Part shown: positions 57,482-64,000 of the stretch, one piece after another | Layout of the letters: each line of letters begins with the position of its first letter | Numbering within the stretch: position 1 is the stretch's first letter | Assembly (NCBI GenBank): GCA_963818925.1 | Contig: CAWFTN010000001.1 | Location: 1,798,001 to 1,862,000 of the forward strand | Reading direction: 5' to 3' | Length of the DNA stretch: 64,000 nt | From: JAMXLG01 sp963818925 | GTDB lineage: Bacteria > Vulcanimicrobiota > Vulcanimicrobiia > Vulcanimicrobiales > Vulcanimicrobiaceae | Program-made: the position numbers and the translations under genes | The notes under the pieces: model-generated | Databases searched by the model: none | What the model was told of the DNA's origin: nothing | The model's input: only the letters and a program-made list of their open reading frames with translations

Positions 57482-59209
57482 ATGGCCAATGGAGCACGCG
57501 TGGATCCGCGCATTGCCTATTTCTCGATGGAAGTCGCCCTTGAAGCGGCGATTCCGACATACAGCGGCGGTCTCGGCGTACTCGCCGGCGATTTCTTGCG
57601 CTCGTCCGCCGACGCCGAGCTGCCCATGGTCGCCGTCTCGCTCGCGTACCGGCAAGGCTACTTCCGGCAAAAGCTCGACATGGCCGGAAAGCAAACGGAG
57701 AGCGCCGATCCATGGCAACCATCGAGCCGCACGACGCGCGTCGATCCGATCGTCACCATTACGCTCTACGGACGTCCGGTTCGGGTTCGCGCGTGGCGCT
57801 ATGACATCCACGGTGTAACGGGCGGCATGCTGCCGGTCTATTTGCTCGATACCGACCTGGCCGAAAATCATCCCGAGGATCGCGTCCTGACGGATCAGCT
57901 CTATGGCGGAGATGCGGCGTACCGTCTTGCGCAAGAAGCGGTGCTCGGGCTCGGAGGCGAGCGCATGCTTGAGGCGCTACGCTACGACGGCATCGAGAGC
58001 TATCACCTCAACGAAGGTCATGCCGCGCTGCTCGTCGTCGGATTGCTCGAAAAACATCTGCGCGATCGCGACGTCGAGCCGGTTGCAGCTGATAAAAGGG
58101 ATCTTGCCGCGGTTCGCGAGTGTTGCGTCTTTACGACCCATACGCCCGTTCCGGCGGGACACGACCGCTTCATGGTCGATCTCGTGCACAAGGTTCTCGG
58201 CGAACGCCGCGTGCATCTCATCGAGTCGATCGACGGGCTCCATGGCGGTCAACTCAACATGACGTACCTCGCGCTGCAAGGTTCGCGCTATATCAACGGC
58301 GTGGCTATGCGACACGGTGAGGTATCGCAAGACATGTTCCCAAACTATCCGATCCATGCCATCACGAACGGCGTGCACGCGGCGACGTGGACGTCGCGCG
58401 TCTTTGCCGACCTGTACGACCGGCAAATTCCGGAATGGCGGCGCGACAATTACTACCTGCGCTACGCCATCGGCATTCCGCTCGACGAGATTCGTGAAGC
58501 GCACGCGGCGGCGAAAGCGTTGTTACTTGCCGAGATCGAGACGCGCACCGGCGTGATCTTCGATCCGAACGTCTTCACGATCGGCTTCGCGCGCCGCGCC
58601 GCGACCTACAAGCGCGCGCACCTGTTCCTCGAAGACACGAAACGTCTGGGCGACATCGCGGTGAAAGCCGGCAAATTCCAAGTGATTTACGCGGGGAAAG
58701 CGCATCCCAAAGACGAGGCGGGCAAAGCTGAAATCTCGCGCGTCGTTGCGGAAGCCTCGCGGCTCGGCGCTACGGTGAAGTTCGTATATCTCGAAAACTA
58801 CGATCTCACGCTCGGCGCGCTAATGACGGCGGGCGTCGATCTGTGGCTCAACACGCCGCAGCCGCCGATGGAAGCGTCGGGAACGAGCGGGATGAAGGCC
58901 GCGCTCAACGGCGTCCCGAGCTTCTCGACCCTCGACGGCTGGTGGATCGAAGGTCACGTCGAGGGCGTCACGGGATGGTCGCTGCAAAACGGCGACATGT
59001 ACGACAAACTCGAGACGCAGATTCTTCCGCGTTTCTATCAGAAGCCGGACGAGTACATCGAGATGATGCGCTCGACGATCGCGCTCAACGGTTCCTTCTT
59101 CAACACGCAACGCATGGTCGCGCAGTATGCGATGAACGCGTACTCCACCGGGACGCAAGAAAAAGAAACGGCCGGCACTTCTGCCGGCCGCCTCTCGCTG
59201 GTTCGCTAG
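57482..59209 (+). CDS. glgP: Alpha-glucan (glycogen/maltodextrin) phosphorylase, short form
   Basis: 575 residues, GT35 family of the shorter type known in Thermotoga and Thermus. It releases glucose-1-phosphate from alpha-1,4-glucans with a PLP cofactor. Markers: YFSMEVALEAAIPTYSGGLGVLAGD near the N-terminus, HLNEGHAAL, THTPVPAGHDRF, ITNGVH and the PLP-lysine region EASGTSGMKAALNG near 465. The chain ends after a GWSLQNGD segment. Start at ATG 57482; a TTG at 57473 is possible. No glycogen-synthesis gene is adjacent. Confidence 0.92.
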   Translation: MANGARVDPRIAYFSMEVALEAAIPTYSGGLGVLAGDFLRSSADAELPMVAVSLAYRQGYFRQKLDMAGKQTESADPWQPSSRTTRVDPIVTITLYGRPVRVRAWRYDIHGVTGGMLPVYLLDTDLAENHPEDRVLTDQLYGGDAAYRLAQEAVLGLGGERMLEALRYDGIESYHLNEGHAALLVVGLLEKHLRDRDVEPVAADKRDLAAVRECCVFTTHTPVPAGHDRFMVDLVHKVLGERRVHLIESIDGLHGGQLNMTYLALQGSRYINGVAMRHGEVSQDMFPNYPIHAITNGVHAATWTSRVFADLYDRQIPEWRRDNYYLRYAIGIPLDEIREAHAAAKALLLAEIETRTGVIFDPNVFTIGFARRAATYKRAHLFLEDTKRLGDIAVKAGKFQVIYAGKAHPKDEAGKAEISRVVAEASRLGATVKFVYLENYDLTLGALMTAGVDLWLNTPQPPMEASGTSGMKAALNGVPSFSTLDGWWIEGHVEGVTGWSLQNGDMYDKLETQILPRFYQKPDEYIEMMRSTIALNGSFFNTQRMVAQYAMNAYSTGTQEKETAGTSAGRLSLVR

Positions 59210-59230
59210 TCGCGATTCGCGTTTGCGCGT

Positions 59231-59845
59231 TCAGCGCAGACGCATTTGGCCGTTGCCGCCGCTTTGACGGCGAATCGTAACGTTTTGGTTCAGCGTGATT
59301 TGGACGTCGGAACCTTGCTGGATTTGGAAGTTCGTCTTCTTGTTGATGCCGTAGAGCAAACCGCCCGCGGCGCCGACGACTCCGCCGCCTCCGGTGTGGA
59401 AGATCGTCTTACCGATCGCGTTGCCGAGGAGCATGCCGCCGAGGGTGGTGAGCACAGTGTGCGCACCGTTGGCCGTTTCTTGTTTGCGTTGATCTTGCGT
59501 CATGCTTGCCGAGATATCGACGGTGCTGCCGTCGGCAAGACGCAAATAGTCGAACTGTAATCCCAGCGCAGGCTTCGTGCCCTGTCCGGCGCGCGTGACG
59601 CTCGTCACCTCGCCGGAGATGATCGCACCCTGGAAGGCGGGGTTTCCGCTCGGGTACGGCGGGACGACGTCCATCACGAAGCGGTCGCCGACGTGCGCGG
59701 CTCCCGAATCCAGTGTGGTGCGCAGACGTCCGTTGATCTGCGCTCCTTGATAGAGTGTCAGCGTCTCTTGCGCCGACGCGATCATCGTCGATCCCACGAA
59801 CGATGCCAGCATCGCGAGCGCGATCAAGCCGTTTCGAATTCTCAT
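59231..59845 (-). CDS. Exported glycine-rich protein, paralogue of 59988-60545
   Basis: 204 residues from ATG 59845, which has an AGAGAGGA site. The signal peptide (about 1-25) ends at ASA. Then comes a beta domain (about 28-110: LRTTLDSGAAHVGDRFVMDV and GEVTSVTRAGQG), a Gly/Thr-rich hydrophobic stretch (LLGNAIGKTI, GGGGVVGAAGG) resembling a membrane-active segment, and a beta end with QGSDVQITLNQ. The beta domain matches that of the next gene upstream in order and motif. Role unknown. Confidence 0.68.
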   Translation of the reverse strand: MRIRNGLIALAMLASFVGSTMIASAQETLTLYQGAQINGRLRTTLDSGAAHVGDRFVMDVVPPYPSGNPAFQGAIISGEVTSVTRAGQGTKPALGLQFDYLRLADGSTVDISASMTQDQRKQETANGAHTVLTTLGGMLLGNAIGKTIFHTGGGGVVGAAGGLLYGINKKTNFQIQQGSDVQITLNQNVTIRRQSGGNGQMRLR

Positions 59846-59935
59846 TCGGGTCCTCTCTCTTATCGAGCGCGGCTCGGGTTTGCGCGTCCAGCGCAAATCC
59901 ATATTACGCACTGATTTCAACCAAGAGAACGCACA

Positions 59936-59961
59936 AACCCCGCAAGATGTTCCGCGGGGTT
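59936..59961. terminator. Terminator after the exported protein genes
   Basis: AACCCCGC (59936-59943) and GCGGGGTT (59954-59961) form a perfect 8-bp stem. It lies between the two exported-protein genes, beyond the stop at 59988 on the minus strand. A T6 run follows on the plus side. Confidence 0.6.
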
Positions 59962-59987
59962 CACTTTTTTCGTTGTTAAAGCCCGAG

Positions 59988-60545
59988 TTACGGTGTCTTT
60001 AAGTCACTCGCGAGTTCGACGGTGGCCGGCGTTCCCGCCGCAACGTGAATCGGAATCCCCGGACCTTTCGAATAGCCATGACCGCCCGTGGGCTGCGTGG
60101 CCACGGCCTTCGGTGAACCGAAATCGTGCTTCCACACAATCGTGTTCGGATTTGGCGCAAACGCCGGATTGGGTTGCATACCGACGGCCGCTGCCGGCAT
60201 CGGCGTGCTTTCGGTGCGCCGGGTGATGCGTGGATTATCCACGTAGCCGCGGAACTGCTCTTTCAACCCATTACCGAACGTGATGGTGTCGAAGAGAAAT
60301 CCGATCGACGCGGGGCGTACACTCGTCGCGTTTCGCACGCTCGTTACGTGCGCAGTAATCTTTGCATCTTGCAGCGTCGGATACGACGGATCGTTCACGA
60401 CGAGCACGATGTTATCTCCGGCTTGCGCCGTCGTCGAGTCAATCGCCGTTTGCAGCACGACATTGACTTTCGTTCCCGCACGCAGCACGTTCGCGTGCTG
60501 CGTGGTGGAAATCGCGACGACGACGGCCGCAGTCGTGAGAATCAT
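59988..60545 (-). CDS. Exported protein of the metK operon, paralogue of 59231-59845
   Basis: 185 residues. A short hydrophobic N-terminus (about 1-16) may be a signal anchor. A beta domain (about 20-105) has LQTAIDSTTAQAGDNIVLVV and AHVTSVRNATSV, corresponding block by block to the next gene downstream. The rest is Pro/Gly-rich. The ATG follows the metK stop directly, so it is co-transcribed with ahcY and metK, though no link to SAM metabolism is evident. Confidence 0.65.
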   Translation of the reverse strand: MILTTAAVVVAISTTQHANVLRAGTKVNVVLQTAIDSTTAQAGDNIVLVVNDPSYPTLQDAKITAHVTSVRNATSVRPASIGFLFDTITFGNGLKEQFRGYVDNPRITRRTESTPMPAAAVGMQPNPAFAPNPNTIVWKHDFGSPKAVATQPTGGHGYSKGPGIPIHVAAGTPATVELASDLKTP

Positions 60546-61772
60546 TTACTTTGCGAAGTTCGGCACCCGCAAAGCTTCGCCTGTGAATCCGGTTGCTGCG
60601 CGCAGCGCATCGACTTTGCCGAGGCGCTCCCACGGCAGATCGAGATCGGGACGGCCGAAATGACCGTACGCCGCGGTCTGCCTGTAGATCGGCCGACGCA
60701 GATCGAGATAGTGAATGATCGCCGCGGGACGGAGATCGAACACTTCCAGCACCGCTTTTGCAATCAATTCTTCCGCAATCTTCGCGGTACCGAACGTTTC
60801 GACGAGCACGCTCATCGGTTCGGCGACGCCGATTGCATATGCAACCTGCACTTCGCAGCGTTCCGCGAGTCCCGCCGCAACGACGTTCTTCGCGACCCAA
60901 CGCGCGGCGTATGCCGCCGAACGGTCAACCTTCGTCGGATCTTTTCCGGAGAACGCACCGCCGCCGTGACGCGCCATACCGCCGTACGTATCGGCGATGA
61001 TCTTGCGCCCGGTCAAGCCGGCGTCGCCCTTCGGACCGCCGATGACGAAACGTCCCGTCGGATTGACGTAGACGCGCGTCTTGTCATCGAACATCGCGGA
61101 CGGAATGACGTGGCGGATCACTTTGTCGCTAACTTCCTGACGGATCACTTCGAGCGCAATGTCGGGTTCGTGCTGTGTCGAGATGACGACGGCATCGACG
61201 CGAACCGGTTTATCTCCCTCGTACTCGACCGTTACTTGCGATTTACCGTCCGGGCGCAGATACGGAATGTCGCCGTTCTTGCGCATCGCGGCGAGATGGC
61301 GGGTGAGGTTGTGCGAGAGCGTGATCGGCAGCGGCATGAGCTCCGGCGTTTCGCGGCACGCGTAGCCGAACATCATGCCTTGGTCGCCGGCACCGGTGCG
61401 CTCGAACTCTTCGTCTTTGCCGCCCTTTGCTTCGAGCGACTTGTCGACGCCCATCGCGATGTCCGGCGACTGTTCGTCGATCGACACGCTCACGCCGCAG
61501 GTTTCCGCATCGAAACCGACGGACGACTTCGTGTAGCCGATGTCCGCGATTGTTTCCCGAACGATGCGCGGGATATCGATGTACGTCCTCGTCGTCACCT
61601 CGCCCGCGATATGGATCTGTCCCGTGATCGCGAACGTTTCGACCGCGACGCGCGACATCGCGTCGTCTTTGAGCAGCGCGTCGAGGACCGCGTCAGAGAT
61701 TTGATCCGCGACTTTGTCCGGGTGGCCTTCGGTTACTGATTCGGACGTAAAGAGTCTGCGATATTGTGCCAC
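60546..61772 (-). CDS. metK: S-adenosylmethionine synthetase
   Basis: 408 residues. MetK makes SAM from methionine and ATP. The signatures are FTSESVTEGHPDKVADQISDA at the N-terminus (His near 17 for catalysis), GAGDQGMMFGYA near 127 and GGGAFSGKDPTKVDRSAAY near 268. It lies 4 bp after ahcY in the same direction, so synthesis and recycling of SAM are co-expressed. The methionine it consumes can be regenerated from methylthioadenosine by the mtn genes at 7.6-9.6 kb. Confidence 0.96.
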   Translation of the reverse strand: MAQYRRLFTSESVTEGHPDKVADQISDAVLDALLKDDAMSRVAVETFAITGQIHIAGEVTTRTYIDIPRIVRETIADIGYTKSSVGFDAETCGVSVSIDEQSPDIAMGVDKSLEAKGGKDEEFERTGAGDQGMMFGYACRETPELMPLPITLSHNLTRHLAAMRKNGDIPYLRPDGKSQVTVEYEGDKPVRVDAVVISTQHEPDIALEVIRQEVSDKVIRHVIPSAMFDDKTRVYVNPTGRFVIGGPKGDAGLTGRKIIADTYGGMARHGGGAFSGKDPTKVDRSAAYAARWVAKNVVAAGLAERCEVQVAYAIGVAEPMSVLVETFGTAKIAEELIAKAVLEVFDLRPAAIIHYLDLRRPIYRQTAAYGHFGRPDLDLPWERLGKVDALRAATGFTGEALRVPNFAK

Positions 61773-61776
61773 TGTA

Positions 61777-63048
61777 TTAAGTTCCCTCCGACCACGACGC
61801 CATGTACTTTACTTGCTCGGGCGTCAGCGTATCGATTTCAATGCCCATCGACGACAGCTTGAGCGTCGCGACTTCTTCATCGATCTCGAGCGGCACGTCG
61901 TAAACGTGCTTCTCCAGATCTTGGTAGTTCTTCGCGATGTGTCCCGCGGCCATTGCTTGATTCGCGAACGACATATCCATCACGGCTGCCGGGTGGCCTT
62001 CGCCTGCTGCAAGGTTGACCAGACGTCCGTCCGCGAGGATGCAGATGCGGCGTCCATCGTGCATCTCGTACTGTTCGACGAATTGACGCGGCTGGGTCAT
62101 GCCCTTGCTGATGCGCTTGATGCTGTCGAGGTCGAGCTCGTCGTTGAAGTGGCCCGAATTGCAGACGATCGCGCCGTGCTTCATGAGCTTGAAGTGCTCT
62201 TCACGAATGACGTGATAGTTGCCGGTAACGGTGACGAACACGTCGCCGAGCTTGGCCGCGTCGTTCATCGGGATCACGCGATACCCGTCCATCACCGCTT
62301 CGATCGCCTTACGCGGATCGACTTCGGTGACGACGACGTGCGAGCCCATACCGGCCGCGCGCGACGCAACGCCGCGTCCGCACCAGCCGTAGCCGACGAC
62401 GACGACCGTGCGTCCGGCGAGCAGCACGTTTGTTGCGCGAATGATGCCGTCGAGCGTCGATTGGCCCGTGCCGTAGCGGTTGTCGAACATGTGCTTCGTT
62501 AACGCGTTGTTCACCGCGATGACCGGATACGGCAGCACGCCGTCCTTCTCCATCGCTTTGAGACGGATGACGCCCGTCGTCGTTTCTTCGCAGCCGCCGA
62601 TCATGTCGGCGAGCAAATGGTTGTGCTTCGTATAGATCGTCGTCACGAGATCGCAGCCGTCGTCCATCGACATATGCGGCTTCGTCGCGATGACGGATTC
62701 GATGTGTGAGTAGTACGTCGCGTTATCTTCGCCTTTGATCGCGTACGTCGGAATGCCGTACTCGCAGAGGGCGGCCGCGACGTCGTCTTGCGTCGAGAGC
62801 GGGTTGCTTGCACAGAGAGCAATCTCGGCGCCGCCCGCTTGCAATGCGAGCATCAAATTTGCAGTTTCGGTCGTGACGTGTAGACACGCACCGATGCGCA
62901 CGCCCTTGAGCGGCTTTTCAACTTCGAAACGGTCGCGAATCTGCGCGAGCACCGGCATATAGGATCCCGCCCACGCGATGCGCGAACGGCCCATTTCCGC
63001 CAGGCTGCGGTCTTTGACATCACCAGCAAGCTTTTCCGTGACGGGCAC
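61777..63048 (-). CDS. ahcY: S-adenosylhomocysteine hydrolase
   Basis: 423 residues. AhcY splits S-adenosylhomocysteine to adenosine and homocysteine with bound NAD. Features: HVTTETANLMLAL near the N-terminus, CASNPLSTQDDVAAAL, the NAD loop VVVGYGWCGRGVA near 213, and SGHFNDELD. The short form lacks the 40-residue insert of eukaryotic enzymes. GTG start at 63048 with an AAGGAG ribosome site. I saw no SAH or SAM riboswitch in the 105 bp before it. Confidence 0.96.
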   Translation of the reverse strand: MPVTEKLAGDVKDRSLAEMGRSRIAWAGSYMPVLAQIRDRFEVEKPLKGVRIGACLHVTTETANLMLALQAGGAEIALCASNPLSTQDDVAAALCEYGIPTYAIKGEDNATYYSHIESVIATKPHMSMDDGCDLVTTIYTKHNHLLADMIGGCEETTTGVIRLKAMEKDGVLPYPVIAVNNALTKHMFDNRYGTGQSTLDGIIRATNVLLAGRTVVVVGYGWCGRGVASRAAGMGSHVVVTEVDPRKAIEAVMDGYRVIPMNDAAKLGDVFVTVTGNYHVIREEHFKLMKHGAIVCNSGHFNDELDLDSIKRISKGMTQPRQFVEQYEMHDGRRICILADGRLVNLAAGEGHPAAVMDMSFANQAMAAGHIAKNYQDLEKHVYDVPLEIDEEVATLKLSSMGIEIDTLTPEQVKYMASWSEGT

Positions 63049-63153
63049 GACGTAACTCCTTAAGTACGGATAATGAACGGTACAGTGGAACCGCCCTAGG
63101 TTCAGTGGGGGCAGCCCAGGAGCCTGTTTGAATGGGGCGCAAAAAGGCCCGGC

Positions 63154-63759
63154 GTGGAAAGCCTCCCTGAGTACTTAACACAGCTTGCTTCCGAATGGCC
63201 AACGCCCGGCGGAGGCAGCGCTGCGACCGTTGTCGGAGCCGCCGGTGCGTCGCTCGTCGCGATGGTCGCGCGGATCTCGTCTACCAATCCCAAGTACGCG
63301 GCGCAAAAAAACCTCGCCCACGAGCTGGTTGCGAAAGCAGACGAGCTTCGAGCGGAGTTCTTACGGGCAAAGGACCGGGATGAAGCGGCGTTCGATCGCG
63401 TCGTCGCCGCGACGGCGATGCCCAAGGATACCACCGAAGAGAAGCAAGCCCGCCGCGACGCGCTTGAAATCGCACTTCAGCATGCGGCGGCGGAGCCGCT
63501 CTTTGCGGCCGAACTTGCGCTTGAAACGCTTCGGATCGCCGCGCGCGCGCTCGAAATTCCCAATAAGAATCTCGCGAGCGACGTTGGATGCGCGGCGGAG
63601 TTTGCGGGCGCCTCACTGGCAGCCTGCGCATACAACGTACGCGTGAATCACAAGTTCATGCGTGATACCTATGCGATCGAAGCGCAAGCGCACGTGCTCG
63701 CGCGCTACGAACGCGAGTCTGCCGCGCTTCTCGCCGGCGTACGTCGCTCGCTGACGTAA
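63154..63759 (+). CDS. fchA: Cyclodeaminase/cyclohydrolase family protein (FTCD C-terminal type)
   Basis: 201 residues, all-helical. The TPGGGSAATVVGAAGASLVAMVARI segment (about 17-41) is the diagnostic motif of FTCD_C and FchA proteins, which release ammonia from formimino-THF or hydrolyse methenyl-THF. No formiminotransferase domain is fused. Lying divergent from ahcY it fits one-carbon metabolism, though a link to histidine breakdown via hutH at the other end of the window is conceivable. GTG start at 63154. Confidence 0.88.
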   Translation: MESLPEYLTQLASEWPTPGGGSAATVVGAAGASLVAMVARISSTNPKYAAQKNLAHELVAKADELRAEFLRAKDRDEAAFDRVVAATAMPKDTTEEKQARRDALEIALQHAAAEPLFAAELALETLRIAARALEIPNKNLASDVGCAAEFAGASLAACAYNVRVNHKFMRDTYAIEAQAHVLARYERESAALLAGVRRSLT

Positions 63760-64000
63760 CCGCCTACGGAAGTGTGCTGCACGCGCGCAATGAGCATCAC
63801 TGCGTCATCCTTCGCGACGGATGCGTCGAGTACTTTGGCCACAAGCTCATTCGCCTTTGACTTAAATCCGTCTCGCGCCCACGCCGAGAGAACTTCATGC
63901 AACCGCGCTTCCGCCGTGTCGCTATCGTGCGCAAATTCCACTAACCCGTCGGTATAAAGAACGAGCGCGCAATCCGCGCGCAATCGCACCGATTGCGTTC
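63705..64000 (-). CDS. SpoIIE/PP2C-type serine phosphatase, C-terminal part (cut by the window edge)
   Basis: The last 97 or so residues. CALVLYTDGLVEFAHDSD is the conserved strand with the metal-binding Asp of SpoIIE/RsbU phosphatases, and VAKDDAVMLIARV is the closing DD motif. Such enzymes dephosphorylate anti-sigma antagonists in partner-switching. The N-terminal sensor lies outside the window. The stop at 63705 overlaps the end of the convergent cyclodeaminase by 55 bp. Confidence 0.8.
   Translation of the reverse strand, partial: TQSVRLRADCALVLYTDGLVEFAHDSDTAEARLHEVLSAWARDGFKSKANELVAKVLDASVAKDDAVMLIARVQHTSVGGYVSERRTPARSAADSRS

Noticed and set aside
60126..61739. 537-residue plus-strand frame opposite metK
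   Set aside because: Arg/Asp/His-rich translation typical of antisense frames in high-GC DNA; metK on the other strand is unambiguous.
63049..63153. SAH or SAM riboswitch upstream of ahcY
   Set aside because: The 105-bp leader lacks the conserved SAH-element core; only a good Shine-Dalgarno is visible.

Overview
The window is high-GC (about 60 %) chromosomal bacterial DNA with short intergenic gaps and many ATGA/GTGA start-stop overlaps. It contains no transposase, integrase, phage gene or CRISPR array. The cell is probably diderm: it encodes a signal-peptide beta-barrel-like protein ending in an aromatic residue, several lipobox proteins and a peptidoglycan-recycling operon. Gene content plus a recurrent TANNNT-N6-9-ATG arrangement without Shine-Dalgarno sequences fits a deep-branching lineage. 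My best guess is Candidatus Eremiobacterota (WPS-2); this is inference, since no rRNA is present.

Layout. 1-4.3 kb: hutH, then a multicopper oxidase fused to a ZIP metal permease behind a DtxR/IdeR-like box, and a secreted two-repeat protein. 4.3-4.9 kb: a gene-free stretch with a possible structured RNA, its terminator and a long hairpin repeat. 4.9-10.3 kb: a WYL regulator, an exported protein, the methionine-salvage genes mtnB-mtnD-mtnC, a MaoC-like protein and three more long hairpins. 10.3-16.9 kb: clpC, an Fe-S assembly (MIP18) protein, and a TetR operon divergent from an EmrB-type exporter with a perfect palindromic operator between them. 16.9-25.6 kb: propionate/acyl-CoA carboxylation (beta subunit, an unlisted 50-residue epsilon-like subunit, biotin carboxylase-BCCP), fabI, methylmalonyl-CoA mutase large chain and epimerase.

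25.7-38.5 kb: an outer-membrane-like protein; an operon on the minus strand (exported OB-type protein, sugar ABC ATPase, NagZ, AmiE-like hydrolase, AnmK, sugar kinase, MurQ and a DUF4127 protein interrupted by one frameshift), which would import and recycle cell-wall amino sugars; a secreted double-DTG aspartyl protease; and an AlkB/rhodanese/hydrolase operon. 39-49 kb: a GT-C membrane enzyme, PilZ protein, truncated AlkA-like glycosylase, phosphoribosyltransferase, esterase lipoprotein, a second EmrB-like exporter and an amine oxidase. 49-55.8 kb: tandem paralogous glycosidase-like lipoproteins, a SBP56/methanethiol oxidase with a membrane partner, a decayed S41 peptidase, a UBP zinc finger and tRNA-Asn. 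55.8-64 kb: aldo/keto reductase, 2OG oxygenase, alpha-glucan phosphorylase, two paralogous exported proteins, the SAM cycle (metK, ahcY), a cyclodeaminase and a truncated SpoIIE-type phosphatase.

Functional threads. Sulfur and one-carbon metabolism recur (MtnB/C/D, MetK, AhcY, FTCD-type cyclodeaminase, SBP56). Propionyl-CoA to methylmalonyl-CoA conversion is nearly complete, but the B12-binding mutase chain is not here. The least ordinary elements are the oxidase-permease fusion, the family of long hairpins with compensated stem changes, and widespread apparent leaderless promoters, including two overlapping divergent ones.
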